Source: Caulobacter vibrioides OR37 | GTDB taxonomy: Bacteria > Pseudomonadota > Alphaproteobacteria > Caulobacterales > Caulobacteraceae | DNA length: 57,444 nucleotides | Assembly: GCF_000372645.1 (NCBI RefSeq) | Contig: NZ_APMP01000029.1 | Coordinates: 1-57,444 of the forward strand | Direction of reading: 5' to 3' | Made by a program: the position numbers and the translations under genes | Notes under the pieces: model-generated | What the model saw: only the letters and a program-made list of their open reading frames with translations | What the model was told of the DNA's origin: nothing | The model's database searches: none | Shown: one piece after another, positions 1 through 9,328 of the stretch | Position numbering within the stretch: the stretch's first letter is position 1 | Layout: each line of letters starts with the position of its first letter

Positions 1-816
1 CTGGCGCATCACGCCGGTGTTGCCGGTGGCGTCGAAGGTGTAGTCGGCGCCGCCGTCGGTCAGGGCCACCAGGTGCTGAACCAGATCGCCCTCGACCTTG
101 GTCGGGTTGACGAAGTGGGTCATGCCGAACTTGCGGCCCCATTCCTCGCGGGCGGGGTTGAGATCCACGCCGATGATCATGTTGGCGCCGACCAGCTTGG
201 CGCCCTGGATGACGTTCAGGCCGATGCCGCCCAAGCCGAACACGATGACGTTCGAGCCCGGCTCGACCTTGGCGGTGTTAGTCACCGCGCCCACGCCCGT
301 GGTCACGCCGCAGCCGCAGTAGCACGACGTCTTGAACGGCGCGTCGCGGCGGATCTTGGCCACCGCGATCTCGGGCAGCACCGTGTAGTTCGAGAAGGTC
401 GAGCAGCCCATATAGTGGTAGATCGGCTGGCCCTTGTACGAGAAGCGGCTGGTCCCATCGGGCATCAGCCCCTTGCCCTGGGTGGCGCGGATGGCCGTGC
501 AGAGGTTGGTCTTGCCGCTGAGGCAGCTTTTGCACTGGCGGCATTCGGGCGTGTAGAGCGGGATCACGTGGTCGCCGACCGCCACGCTGGTCACCCCCGC
601 GCCGACCTCGACCACCACGCCCGCGCCTTCATGGCCCAGGATCGACGGGAAGATGCCTTCGCTGTCCAGGCCGTCCAGCGTGTAGGCGTCGGTGTGGCAG
701 ACCCCCGTCGCCTTGATCTCGATCATCACCTCGCCGAACTTCGGCCCTTCCAGGTCGACCTCGACGATCTCCAGCGGCTTCTTGGCTTCAAACGCAACGG
801 CGGCGCGGGTCTTCAT
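1..816 (-). CDS. frmA: S-(hydroxymethyl)glutathione dehydrogenase (class III ADH), 3' end outside the window
   Basis: Zinc-dependent medium-chain alcohol dehydrogenase that oxidises the formaldehyde-glutathione adduct in the cytosol. The first 272 residues are present and the C-terminus lies beyond base 1. Visible are the catalytic zinc site [10 protein letters not shown], the GHEGAG block, the four-cysteine structural zinc lobe ([15 protein letters not shown]), the class III stretch around [12 protein letters not shown], and the Rossmann loop FGLGGIGL. The ATG at 816 gives the conserved [10 protein letters not shown] start of this family. It is divergent from the LysR gene at 934, a common arrangement for a regulator and its target. 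Family assignment is firm; regulation by that LysR protein is inference. Confidence 0.95.
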   Translation of the reverse strand, partial: MKTRAAVAFEAKKPLEIVEVDLEGPKFGEVMIEIKATGVCHTDAYTLDGLDSEGIFPSILGHEGAGVVVEVGAGVTSVAVGDHVIPLYTPECRQCKSCLSGKTNLCTAIRATQGKGLMPDGTSRFSYKGQPIYHYMGCSTFSNYTVLPEIAVAKIRRDAPFKTSCYCGCGVTTGVGAVTNTAKVEPGSNVIVFGLGGIGLNVIQGAKLVGANMIIGVDLNPAREEWGRKFGMTHFVNPTKVEGDLVQHLVALTDGGADYTFDATGNTGVMRQ

Positions 817-933
817 GGCGGGGCTCCCTGGAGATGTACGCGCTTTTGGTACGCCGCGTCGCTCTCATCGATAATCCCGCTGAGCGCAAAACATTGTTGC
901 TTGAAGAGGACAATAGGCGCATCGCATGGACGC

Positions 934-1824
934 ATGAGCCGATGGGACGGGATCGACGAGTTCGTGGCCACGGCCGAGGCCGAGAGCTTCTCCAAGGCCG
1001 CCCTGCGGCTGGGCCTGTCGACCTCGGGGGTCAGCCGGGCCGTGGCGGGACTTGAGGAGCGGCTTCAGACCCGCCTGCTCTATCGCACCACGCGCCGTGT
1101 CAGCTTGACCGACGCCGGCCGCGCGTTCCTGGCCCGGTGTCGCCAGCTGATCCTCGACCGCGACGAGGCCCTGGCGGCCGTCGGCGAGGAGGACGGCGAA
1201 CTCAAGGGCCTTCTGCGCATGACCTGCTCGACGGCCTATGGCGAGCGGTTCGTGGCGCCGGCGGTGAACAGCTTCATGCTGAACCACCCCAAGCTGTCGA
1301 TCCTGATCGAGCTGGACGACGCCGTGCGGGACATCGTCAGCGAGGGCTTCGACCTGGCCATACGCTTCGGCCGCCTGACCGATAGCCGGCTGATCGCCAA
1401 GCGCCTAGCCTCGCGCACCCGACGGCTCTGCGCCGCGCCCGCCTATCTGGCCCGCGCCGGCGCGCCGCGCACGATCGACGAGCTGTCGCGGCACGCCTGC
1501 GTCCTGGGCGCGGTCGACACCTGGCCGCTGCGGGAGCACGGCCCCGACGGCGAGCGCGAGATCGCCTTCAAGCCGCGGGGGCGCTGGCGCTGCAACAGCG
1601 GCCAGGCGGTGCTGGACGCGACCTTGCAGGGCCTGGGGATCTGCCAACTGCCGAACTTCTATGTCGACGCCGCCATCGCCAGCGGCCAGCTGGTCCCGCT
1701 GCTGGAAGCCCACCGCCCCGCCGACGAGGGCGTCTGGGCCGTCTATCCGCACCTGCGCCTGCTGCCCGCCAAGGCCCGCCTGCTGGTCGAGCACCTGGAG
1801 CGCAGCCTGGCCGTGGCCGGCTAG
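934..1824 (+). CDS. LysR-family transcriptional regulator
   Basis: About 296 residues, the usual LysR length. The N-terminal winged helix-turn-helix (ATAEAESFSKAALRLGLSTS, then SRAVAGLEERLQTRLLYRTT) is typical, followed by an effector-binding domain with the pattern of the CrgA/AaeR-like group. The frame is open far upstream, but the N-terminal family match begins at MSRWDGIDEF, so the ATG at 934 is chosen. It lies 117 bp from the divergent formaldehyde dehydrogenase gene and probably controls it, although the effector cannot be read from sequence. Confidence 0.93.
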   Translation: MSRWDGIDEFVATAEAESFSKAALRLGLSTSGVSRAVAGLEERLQTRLLYRTTRRVSLTDAGRAFLARCRQLILDRDEALAAVGEEDGELKGLLRMTCSTAYGERFVAPAVNSFMLNHPKLSILIELDDAVRDIVSEGFDLAIRFGRLTDSRLIAKRLASRTRRLCAAPAYLARAGAPRTIDELSRHACVLGAVDTWPLREHGPDGEREIAFKPRGRWRCNSGQAVLDATLQGLGICQLPNFYVDAAIASGQLVPLLEAHRPADEGVWAVYPHLRLLPAKARLLVEHLERSLAVAG

Positions 1825-1837
1825 GAGCTGTGGACGT

Positions 1838-3124
1838 CTAGACCTTGACCACCGGCGGCAGCCGGTAGCGGCCGTCCACCAGCTCGGGCCTCGGCAGATA
1901 GGCGCGCAGATAGAGGGCGAATGGTCCGCTCTTAGGGGCCGGCAGCCAGTTCGCCGTCTTGTCGCCGCCCGGGTCGGCGCGGCCGATCCAGATGTCCAGC
2001 CCGCCGTCGGCGTTGCGCTTCAGCCCCGCCGTGCGGTCGCCGATCGTGTAGCGCTTCAGCGGATTGTCGGTGAAGAAGAACTGGCCATCGGCGGTGGCCT
2101 CGTACATCGACAGCGACCAGAAGCCGTCCAGCGGCAGTTGCGCGGGCAAGGTCAGCCGATAGGGACCGTCGCCGGTGAACACTCCAGCCCCGTCGTCGCC
2201 CGCCGCCTTCAGGTACATCGCCTCGGCCACCGGCAGCGCGCCCAGGCCCTGAAGAGCGACAATGGCGCGATAGATGTAGTCCTGACCGTAATCGCCCAGG
2301 GTCGGGCGCGGATAGGCCCAGCCGCCGGTGAACACCTGGCGGCCCTTGGCGAAGATGGTGATCATCTTGGCCTGCTGAACGCCGTCGGCCGCGGCGGCGG
2401 CGTCATAGGGGCCCGCCCCCAGGAAGGCGGCCGAGCGGCGCAGGATCCGCAGGTCCGTCGCCGGGGCCGGATCGCTGGCCAGCAAGGCTCGCGCGGTCGC
2501 GAAATAGTCCTCGGGCTTGGCGTCGCGCGCGGCGTAGGCCGCGACAGGCCCGCCGGCGGGTCCGCTCAGCTTGAAGCCGTCCTGCGCCTGGTGCGCGGCC
2601 GCCAGGTCCTCGCCGCCATCGGTCAGCACGCGGATCAGCAGCCAAGCGTGCGGCGTGGCGATGCGGACCGGGTTCGGCCCGGTCGAGGCGTGGCCTGGCC
2701 CCACCAGGGTGAAGGTCCCGCCCTCGCCGCCGATGGTGCGCGTCCCCAGCACCACGTTGTTGTTGGTAAACATGTCCATCACCGCCGCCGAATAGTAGCG
2801 CTTGCCCATGGGCGGTATGACGAGGGTGACCGGCCCCTTGGTCAGGTCCAGGAAGGCCGGCGAGTACAGCGTGTCGTTGTTGGGCGTCGTCACCCAGCGC
2901 GCGGTGTGATCCGACAGCGCGCGGGTGTGGGTCAGCTTGTTGACCGCCGCGCCGGGCGCCTTCAGCAGGCGGGCGCGCGTGGTGGCCATCTCGATCAACG
3001 GCAGGGCGTAGAGGTAGGCGTCGCGGGCGGCGATCGGGTCTCCGGCCGCCAAGGCGGACCTCGCCGCGAACCCGGGCGCGAAGCCCAGCGCGCCGGCCAT
3101 CGCCAACAGATCTCGACGGTTCAT
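1838..3124 (-). CDS. DUF1254/DUF1214 exported protein
   Basis: A 428-residue protein with a twin-arginine-like leader (MNRRDLLAMAGALGFAPGF, then ARSALAA), so probably exported. The mature part has an N-terminal DUF1254 domain (ARDAYLYALPL, TPNNDTLYS) and a C-terminal DUF1214 domain (DGFWSLSMYE, FFFTDNPLKRY, NWLPAP). These paired domains form a widespread family of secreted or envelope proteins without an established reaction. The ATG at 3124 has a GGGGAGAG ribosome site and is preferred over longer in-frame starts. It converges with the LysR gene, with 13 bp between the stops. Confidence 0.88.
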   Translation of the reverse strand: MNRRDLLAMAGALGFAPGFAARSALAAGDPIAARDAYLYALPLIEMATTRARLLKAPGAAVNKLTHTRALSDHTARWVTTPNNDTLYSPAFLDLTKGPVTLVIPPMGKRYYSAAVMDMFTNNNVVLGTRTIGGEGGTFTLVGPGHASTGPNPVRIATPHAWLLIRVLTDGGEDLAAAHQAQDGFKLSGPAGGPVAAYAARDAKPEDYFATARALLASDPAPATDLRILRRSAAFLGAGPYDAAAAADGVQQAKMITIFAKGRQVFTGGWAYPRPTLGDYGQDYIYRAIVALQGLGALPVAEAMYLKAAGDDGAGVFTGDGPYRLTLPAQLPLDGFWSLSMYEATADGQFFFTDNPLKRYTIGDRTAGLKRNADGGLDIWIGRADPGGDKTANWLPAPKSGPFALYLRAYLPRPELVDGRYRLPPVVKV

Positions 3125-3297
3125 CTCGCTCTCCCCGAACATTTGTTTGGACGGAGTGAACGCGCGATCCGCGTCGGATGCAAGGCGTGGAATGGGGGCG
3201 CGGAATGGGGAAGGCGCCCGGGCCTTCCCCACCCCCAACAAGGCTGAAGCGCGACAGGGGCGACCGACGTCCAGCCTCGTTTTTCAAGCCAGAGAGG

Positions 3298-3714
3298 CTA
3301 GGCGGCGCTGGCCAGGCGCGCGGCCTGGACCACGCTCTGAAGCGTGATGATCGTCGCATCGACGCGCTCGTGGGCGTCGGAACCGACGATCTTGCGCGCC
3401 ACGGTGATCGACAGGCTCCGGCGCAGATGACCCAGGGCCCGGGGCGGAGCCACCAGGATCACCTGATCGAAGCCATGGCGGGCGTTGATGTCATCCAGAC
3501 GCTTGGCCAAGTCGCGCAGGAACGCCTTCTCGGCCCGGTCGCGCAGGTCGCCCGCGTGGGTGATGTGGCTGGGACCGTCGTGGTCGTGATGCTCCTTCAG
3601 GCCCGCCAGCCATTCGGGGCGGTCATGCAGCGGGCCGCCAATCCGCGGCTGCTCCAGCAGCCGGGCGCGGTGTCCATCGGCGACAACGACCAGGGTTGTG
3701 GCATCAGGGGTCAT
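3298..3714 (-). CDS. Host attachment family protein (Host_attach, baeRF-like)
   Basis: 138 residues matching the family annotated as protein required for attachment to host cells. It has an N-terminal TTLVVVADGHRARLLE strand-loop, the central GDLRDRAEKAFLRDLAKRLD helix and LVAPPRALGHLR. The fold resembles release-factor eRF1 domain 2; the family name comes from an Agrobacterium phenotype and the biochemical role is unknown. The ATG at 3714 follows an AAGGAGTT ribosome site, so the longer in-frame start 30 bases upstream is not used. Function is inferred from family only. Confidence 0.8.
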   Translation of the reverse strand: MTPDATTLVVVADGHRARLLEQPRIGGPLHDRPEWLAGLKEHHDHDGPSHITHAGDLRDRAEKAFLRDLAKRLDDINARHGFDQVILVAPPRALGHLRRSLSITVARKIVGSDAHERVDATIITLQSVVQAARLASAA

Positions 3715-3829
3715 CCGGAACTCCTTGCTTGACCTCGCCGGCACCGTGCGCTCGCCCCGCGCGAGAGCGGATGATCGAAGTCAAAACCGAGGTCGACCGC
3801 GCGCCCTTAGCGGAGCCTCCTTAAGGAGC

Positions 3830-4633
3830 CTATTCCTTGTTTTTGGCCGCCTTTTCGGCCAGCTTGGCCAGCACCCGGCCGCGTCCCTTGCTCAGCGCGG
3901 TGATCACGCCCCGGAAGGTTCTGACCTCCTGATCGGTCAGGCGGGCGCGGGCCAGCGGGACGCGCAGATTGCGGACCATCGACGGCTTCTTCTCCGGCGG
4001 ATGGTAAAAGCCGGCCTTGTCCAGCTCGTCCTCAAGGTGCTCGTAGAGACCCATCAGGGTCGCCTGATCGGCGGGTTCCTCGACGTTCAGCTCGAACTTC
4101 TTCCAGGGTCGATCGTCCTGGGTCATCTTCCATTCGTAGGCGTTGATCGACACCGCCTGGGCCAGGTTCAGCGAGCGGAAGCGCTCGTCGATCGGGATCG
4201 AGACGATGGCCTGGCACAGAGCGATGTCGTGGGTCTCGAGGCCGGCGCGCTCGCCGCCGAACAGCAGGCCTACCTTGCGCCCTTGGGCGACCTCGTCGGC
4301 CAGGTGGCCGGCGCTTTCGCGCGGCGTATAGACCGGCAGGCGCGTTTCGCGCGGCCGGGCCGTGGTCGCGTAGACCAGCTTCAGGTCGGCGATCGCCGCT
4401 TCCAGGGTGTCGAACACCTTGGCGTCGTCCAGAGGCCAGTGCGCGCCCGACGCGCTGGCCCAGGCTCGCTCTTGCGGCCACCCGTCGCGCGGCCGCACCA
4501 GGCGCAGCTCCGACAGGCCGAAATTGGCCATCACCCGCGCCACCGAGCCGATATTCTCGGCCAGCTGAGGCTCGTTGAGGATGACGCACGGCGGTGTGAT
4601 GTCGGGGGCCTGGGGCTTGAGGTCTTCGGTCAT
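3830..4633 (-). CDS. trmJ: SpoU-class tRNA (cytidine/uridine-32-2'-O)-methyltransferase, TrmJ-like
   Basis: 267 residues of the SPOUT/TrmH knot-fold family. Motif 1 is seen as LNEPQLAENIGSVARVMANF, motif 2 as LLFGGERAGLE and motif 3 as SLNLAQAVSINAYEW, the three blocks that bind S-adenosylmethionine in the knot. The length and C-terminal helical extension fit TrmJ, which 2'-O-methylates position 32 of several tRNAs. The ATG at 4633 matches the family N-terminus. It lies downstream of the hybrid kinase gene on the same strand with 39 bp between them, so co-transcription is possible. Exact target nucleotide is inferred. Confidence 0.85.
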   Translation of the reverse strand: MTEDLKPQAPDITPPCVILNEPQLAENIGSVARVMANFGLSELRLVRPRDGWPQERAWASASGAHWPLDDAKVFDTLEAAIADLKLVYATTARPRETRLPVYTPRESAGHLADEVAQGRKVGLLFGGERAGLETHDIALCQAIVSIPIDERFRSLNLAQAVSINAYEWKMTQDDRPWKKFELNVEEPADQATLMGLYEHLEDELDKAGFYHPPEKKPSMVRNLRVPLARARLTDQEVRTFRGVITALSKGRGRVLAKLAEKAAKNKE

Positions 4634-4672
4634 CCGCCCCCTTTGCCGCCGAGGCGACGCCGGATGCAAGGC

Positions 4673-7156
4673 CTAATGAGCCCGCGCCAGGGCCTCCAGC
4701 AGCTGAGCCGGATGCAGCGGCTTGGCCAAGTGCAGGTCGGCGCCGGCGGCCTTGGCGGCGGCGACGTGCTCCTCCATGGCGTTGGCGGTCAGCATGATCA
4801 CCAGCACGGGCGCGGCTCCGGCGGCGGCTTCTCGCGCCCGCAGCACGCGGGTCGCGGTCAGACCGTCCATCACCGGCATCTGCATGTCCATCAGCACCGC
4901 GTCGAAGCTGGCCGCCTCCAGCGCGTCCAGCGCCGCTTGGCCGTCCTCGACCATGGTCAGGTCGACGCCGAACGGCTTCAGCACGATCTCGACGACCTTT
5001 CGGTTGGTCGGATGGTCCTCGGCCACCAGCACCCGCAAGCCCTCCAGCGAGACCTCTCCATCCTGCTCGGGTTCGTCTAGCGCGGCCGACGGCTCGCAGC
5101 GCTTCAGCGGCAGCAGCACCTCGAACCGGGCCCCCTCGCCGGGCGTGGCCTGGGCGCTGATGCCGCCGCCCATCATCTCGGCCAGCGCCGCGCAGATCGA
5201 CAGCCCCAGGCCGGTGCCGCCGAACTGCCGGGTGATCGACTGGTCGGCCTGGACGAAGCGCTTGAAGAGCCGCTCGCGCACGCTCTCGTCGAAGCCGACG
5301 CCGGTGTCGCTGACCACCAGGCGCACATCCTCGCCGACGCGGTCGACGTCCAGCCGCACCTGGCCCTTGGACGTGAACTTCACCGCGTTGGCCAACAGGT
5401 TGGAGAGGATCTGGCTGATCCGGCCGGCGTCGCCGTCATAGGTTCCGGCGGCGTCCGGCGAGACCGACCAGCGGAACTCTAGGCGCTTGGCCTGAGCGGC
5501 GGCGGCGTGCAGTTCGGCCATGCCGCGCACCAGCTGCGTCAGGTCGAACGGCGCGATGGACAGCTGGAATTGGCCGGCCTCGATCTTGGAGACGTCCAGA
5601 ATGTCGCTCAGCACCTGCTCCAACAGCCGGCCCGACGATGTCACCAGGGCGGCCATCTCGCGCCGGACCTCGGGATCCGCCTCGCCGGCCAGGCGATCGC
5701 CGATGGCGATCACGCCGTTCAACGGCGTGCGTAGTTCGTGAGACATATTGGCCAGGAAGACGGACTTGGCCTGGTTGGCGCGCTCCAGCTCGGCGGTGCG
5801 CTCGGCCACGCGATCCTCCAGCGACCGGCGCAGGTCCTCGTTGCGGTCGCGCTGGCGGCGCAGCGCCCGGGCGAGCGAGCCGATCTCGTCGTTGCGGACC
5901 TCGATCGGCGCCGCCGCGGCGGGATCGCCGACGCGCTGGGCCTCGGCCAGCGCCTCCAGCGGCCGCGCCACCATGTGGTTGATCAGGCGGTACAGCAGCA
6001 TCACCTGCAGCGCGACGCCGATAAAGCCGAACAACAGCACCCAAGACGCCGTCTTTAGCGACGACCAGACGATGTCGCTGGACGGGAAGGTCATCAGGAA
6101 CCACCAGCCGGGCTCGACCAGGCGGCCATAGGCCACCAGGCGATCGCCCTTCGGCGAGAGAATGACGCCCACGTCGCGCTTCTGGGCGCGAATGGCGGCG
6201 ATCAGACGCTTGAGGTCGTTCTGGGTCTCGAACTTGCGGAGTTGCTCGGCGTCGACCGCGCCGTCGTTCGTCACGCCCTGACCCGACACCAATCCGCCGT
6301 CGTCGCCGACGATCAGGTTGCGCCCGCCCGGCAGCCCCTCGCCGACCGCGCGCATCAGATAGGAGTTCAGCGGCAGGGTGGTGCCCCAGGCCCCCATGAA
6401 TTGGCCCTGGTAGTAGAACGGCGTGACGCAGGCCACGTTCATCGCGCGACCGCTAGGGTCCGAAACCAGCCGCCGCAATTTGGTGCATTTCATGGCGCGC
6501 GACGGGTTGTTCGCCGGCAGGCTCAGCTGGGTCATTTCCTCGCTGGCGATGCTGAGGTCCGCCGGCGCCGTCTGGCGGTAGTACGAAAGCTTGTCCGACC
6601 GTCGCGGGCCAAACATCACCAGTCGGGTGCGCGGCGTGAAGAAATAAAAGTTGTCGTAGCGATGCAGTTCGCTCTCGCCGGTGGCGGCCACCACGTCCGT
6701 GGCGCCCACGAACAGGTCGCGCTCGGCCTCGGTCATGTCGTCGGCCCGGGACAGGTAGGCGCCGATGCCGTAGACGTAACCGCTGTCCGTGCGCTCGCCA
6801 TTGAACAGCGAGGGCGCCGAGCGGCGGGTGCCATCGCCCTTCTCCGGGAACATTCTGTCGAACTGGGCGCGCCCCTGGGTATTGCTCTCAAGGGACAGGC
6901 GCCGGGTCAGGGCTTCGCTGGCGGCGCTATGCACCTTGACGAGATCGGAAAACAGGCGGTCCTCGATCTTGACCCGTGCGCTCACATATTGGGCGAGGTG
7001 GAGGGTCTGGGCGTCGGCCGCGCTCCTGCGCACGAAGACGAAGGCCGTCGCCGTGGCCCCCCCGGTCACGGCGATCGACAGAATCGCCACCATCGTCAGA
7101 AGCCGACGCGCCAGCGGCGCCGTCGCCCCCGCGACCGCTTCCGGACTGTTGTTCAA
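4673..7156 (-). CDS. Membrane hybrid histidine kinase with periplasmic sensor and C-terminal receiver
   Basis: 827 residues. A TM helix lies near residues 17-40, followed by a large periplasmic region (about 45-360) resembling a Cache-type sensor. A second TM helix at about 368-392 and a HAMP linker lead to a HisKA domain with His473 in FLANMSHELRTPLN, an ATPase domain (NLLANAVKF, DTGVGF, GGTGLGL) and a receiver at about 707-822 with phospho-acceptor Asp757 in LMDMQMPVMDG. The start is a TTG at 7156 with a strong GGAGGGGG ribosome site. It is divergent from icd. Ligand and output are unknown; no Hpt or response regulator gene lies nearby. Confidence 0.9.
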   Translation of the reverse strand: MNNSPEAVAGATAPLARRLLTMVAILSIAVTGGATATAFVFVRRSAADAQTLHLAQYVSARVKIEDRLFSDLVKVHSAASEALTRRLSLESNTQGRAQFDRMFPEKGDGTRRSAPSLFNGERTDSGYVYGIGAYLSRADDMTEAERDLFVGATDVVAATGESELHRYDNFYFFTPRTRLVMFGPRRSDKLSYYRQTAPADLSIASEEMTQLSLPANNPSRAMKCTKLRRLVSDPSGRAMNVACVTPFYYQGQFMGAWGTTLPLNSYLMRAVGEGLPGGRNLIVGDDGGLVSGQGVTNDGAVDAEQLRKFETQNDLKRLIAAIRAQKRDVGVILSPKGDRLVAYGRLVEPGWWFLMTFPSSDIVWSSLKTASWVLLFGFIGVALQVMLLYRLINHMVARPLEALAEAQRVGDPAAAAPIEVRNDEIGSLARALRRQRDRNEDLRRSLEDRVAERTAELERANQAKSVFLANMSHELRTPLNGVIAIGDRLAGEADPEVRREMAALVTSSGRLLEQVLSDILDVSKIEAGQFQLSIAPFDLTQLVRGMAELHAAAAQAKRLEFRWSVSPDAAGTYDGDAGRISQILSNLLANAVKFTSKGQVRLDVDRVGEDVRLVVSDTGVGFDESVRERLFKRFVQADQSITRQFGGTGLGLSICAALAEMMGGGISAQATPGEGARFEVLLPLKRCEPSAALDEPEQDGEVSLEGLRVLVAEDHPTNRKVVEIVLKPFGVDLTMVEDGQAALDALEAASFDAVLMDMQMPVMDGLTATRVLRAREAAAGAAPVLVIMLTANAMEEHVAAAKAAGADLHLAKPLHPAQLLEALARAH

Positions 7157-7225
7157 ACCCCCTCCATGGCCTGGCCTCTGGGCCCTCGCCCGCTGATTCC
7201 TCGGATCCCCACGTTATGCTGAAGC

Positions 7226-7237
7226 TTAACTTGTTAA
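7226..7237. promoter_or_regulatory. TTAAC-rich near-palindrome between the hybrid kinase gene and icd
   Basis: The 207-bp divergent spacer holds TTAACTTGTTAA, two TTAA blocks four bases apart that form an almost perfect inverted repeat. It is 70 bp from the kinase start and 127 bp from icd. CtrA boxes use TTAA-N7-TTAA, so this spacing does not fit CtrA; another palindromic operator is possible. Confidence 0.35.
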
Positions 7238-7363
7238 CGACGTCCCACCGATCGGCTTTTCCCTCGCGACACAACAGTCTATAGCCACCACGTCCGCGCC
7301 GCTTCCTGGCCCTGTGCGCCAGATCGCCACAGGCGCGCCACCGTCCAGAGGAACCTCTCCGCA

Positions 7364-8575
7364 ATGGCCAAGATCAAAGTCGCCAACCCCGTCGTCGACA
7401 TGGACGGGGACGAAATGACCCGGATCATCTGGAAGCTCATCAAGGACAAGCTGATCTTCCCATACCTGGACTTGGAGCTCGACTACTACGACCTGTCGGT
7501 CGAGAACCGCGACGCCACCGACGACCAGGTGACGATCGACGCGGCCAACGCGACCAAGAAGCACGGCGTCGCGGTCAAGTGCGCCACCATCACGCCGGAC
7601 GAAGCCCGCGTGAAGGAATTCAATCTGAAGAAGATGTGGAAGTCGCCGAACGGCACGATCCGCAACATCCTGGGCGGCGTGATCTTCCGCGAACCGATCA
7701 TCTGCCAGAACGTGCCGCGCCTGGTGCCGGGCTGGACCCAGCCGATCATCGTCGGCCGCCACGCCTTCGGCGACCAGTACAAGGCCACCGACTTCCTGTT
7801 CCCCGGCAAGGGCACGCTGTCGATCAAGTTCGTCGGCGACGACGGCCAGACCATCGAGCACGAAGTGTTCCAGGCCCCGTCCTCGGGCGTCGCCATGGGC
7901 ATGTACAACCTGGATGAGTCGATCCGCGACTTCGCCCACGCCTCGTTCGCCTACGGCCTGAACCGCGGCTATCCGGTCTATCTCTCGACGAAAAACACGA
8001 TCCTCAAGGCCTATGACGGCCGCTTCAAGGACATCTTCCAGGAGATCTACGACGCCGAATACGCCGAGGCTTTCAAGGCCAAGGGCATCCACTACGAGCA
8101 CCGCCTGATCGACGACATGGTCGCCTCGGCCCTGAAGTGGTCGGGCGGCTATGTCTGGGCCTGTAAGAACTACGACGGCGACGTGCAGTCGGACATCGTC
8201 GCCCAGGGCTTCGGCTCGCTGGGCCTGATGACCTCGGTGCTGATGACGCCGGATGGCAAGACGGTGGAAGCCGAAGCCGCCCACGGCACCGTCACCCGCC
8301 ACTATCGCCAGCACCAGAAGGGCGAGAGCACCTCGACGAACTCGATCGCCTCGATCTTCGCCTGGACGCGCGGCCTGGCCCACCGCGCCAAGCTGGACGA
8401 CAACGCCGAGCTGGCCAAGTTCGCCGCCACCCTGGAAAAGGTCTGCATCGACACCGTCGAGAGCGGCTACATGACCAAAGACCTGGCCCTGCTGGTCGGC
8501 GAGAAGCAAGGCTGGCTGACCACCGAAGGCTTCCTCGACAAGATCGACGAAAACCTGAAGAAGGCCATGGCCTAA
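7364..8575 (+). CDS. icd: NADP-dependent isocitrate dehydrogenase (homodimeric, eukaryote-like type)
   Basis: 403 residues; oxidative decarboxylation of isocitrate to 2-oxoglutarate in the TCA cycle. The N-terminus [19 protein letters not shown] and the substrate loop [12 protein letters not shown] are signatures of the type II (eukaryote-like) IDH common in alphaproteobacteria. [16 protein letters not shown] forms the NADP site. It is followed by a strong hairpin at 8619-8646. The gene is intact and its identity is certain. Confidence 0.98.
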   Translation: MAKIKVANPVVDMDGDEMTRIIWKLIKDKLIFPYLDLELDYYDLSVENRDATDDQVTIDAANATKKHGVAVKCATITPDEARVKEFNLKKMWKSPNGTIRNILGGVIFREPIICQNVPRLVPGWTQPIIVGRHAFGDQYKATDFLFPGKGTLSIKFVGDDGQTIEHEVFQAPSSGVAMGMYNLDESIRDFAHASFAYGLNRGYPVYLSTKNTILKAYDGRFKDIFQEIYDAEYAEAFKAKGIHYEHRLIDDMVASALKWSGGYVWACKNYDGDVQSDIVAQGFGSLGLMTSVLMTPDGKTVEAEAAHGTVTRHYRQHQKGESTSTNSIASIFAWTRGLAHRAKLDDNAELAKFAATLEKVCIDTVESGYMTKDLALLVGEKQGWLTTEGFLDKIDENLKKAMA

Positions 8576-8618
8576 GACTTCCTCGCGGGGCCATGGTCCC
8601 ACGAACCTAAGTCTCGCG

Positions 8619-8650
8619 ACGCCCCGGGGATCCGTCCCCGGGGCGTTTCG
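8619..8650 (+). terminator. Intrinsic-type terminator hairpin after icd
   Basis: A perfect 12-bp stem, ACGCCCCGGGGA paired with TCCCCGGGGCGT, with a 4-base loop, starts 43 bp after the icd stop. The following T run is short and broken, so termination efficiency is uncertain. Confidence 0.7.
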
Positions 8651-8739
8651 CGTTCCAGGGGCGCCGCCCGCGCCGGGCGAGCGCTCTTGCGAGGACGGAC
8701 GATAGCTGGTCTATCCCGCGTTAACCTTTCGGAGGCGGC

Positions 8740-9318
8740 ATGACCCTGCAGAAGCGGATCTGGGACCTGATCGTGCTGGCGATCTTCGTCTTCGCCGCCG
8801 CCTTCGCCACCGCCCCGTGGTTCGCCTTCCGCGCCTTGAAGGCGGCCGCCCAGTACGAGGACGTCCAGGCGATCGGCGAACTGGTCGACTTCCCGGCCGT
8901 GCGGCGCAGCTTGACCGCCGAGCTGGTTCCCGCCGCCCCGGCTAGCCAGCCCGAACCGCCGTCGATCTGGCGCGATCCGCTGAGCGTCTTCAAGCAGGCC
9001 GTCGAGCCGATCGCCCCGCCCGAGCCCAAGGTCGATCGCTATCTGACCGTGGCCGGCGTCGCGGCCCTGACGCGCGGCTACGCTCCCGGCAAGGCTCCGC
9101 CCGCCTCGACCCAGGACGTCACGGCCAGCGGCCGGATCAAGGACATGGTCAAGGGCCCCTTCCCCCAGATCGCCTATTGGGACCCCAACCGCGCGCGCAT
9201 CGCCGTCAAGCGGCCCGACGGCAGCGGCAAGGTCACGATCTTCACCTTCGAGCGCAGGGCGCTGTTCACCTGGCGGCTGGTGCATATCCGGCTTCCGGGC
9301 GACGAGCGCCAAGGCTGA
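8740..9318 (+). CDS. DUF2939 family membrane-anchored protein
   Basis: 192 residues. One N-terminal membrane helix (about residues 8-24, LIVLAIFVFAAAFATAPW) precedes a DUF2939 domain with the typical YEDVQAIGELVDFPAVRRSL block. The C-terminal half has a short beta-rich segment ending in FERRALFTWRLVHIRL. Probably inner-membrane tethered with a periplasmic body. The function of the family is unknown. The ATG has a TTCGGAGGC ribosome site. It precedes the AEC transporter gene by 10 bp, so the two are probably co-transcribed. Confidence 0.85.
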   Translation: MTLQKRIWDLIVLAIFVFAAAFATAPWFAFRALKAAAQYEDVQAIGELVDFPAVRRSLTAELVPAAPASQPEPPSIWRDPLSVFKQAVEPIAPPEPKVDRYLTVAGVAALTRGYAPGKAPPASTQDVTASGRIKDMVKGPFPQIAYWDPNRARIAVKRPDGSGKVTIFTFERRALFTWRLVHIRLPGDERQG

Positions 9319-9328
9319 CGCTGACATC

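Noticed and set aside
7226..8602. A 458-codon minus-strand frame opposite icd
   Set aside because: Shadow of icd with biased composition and no family signature.
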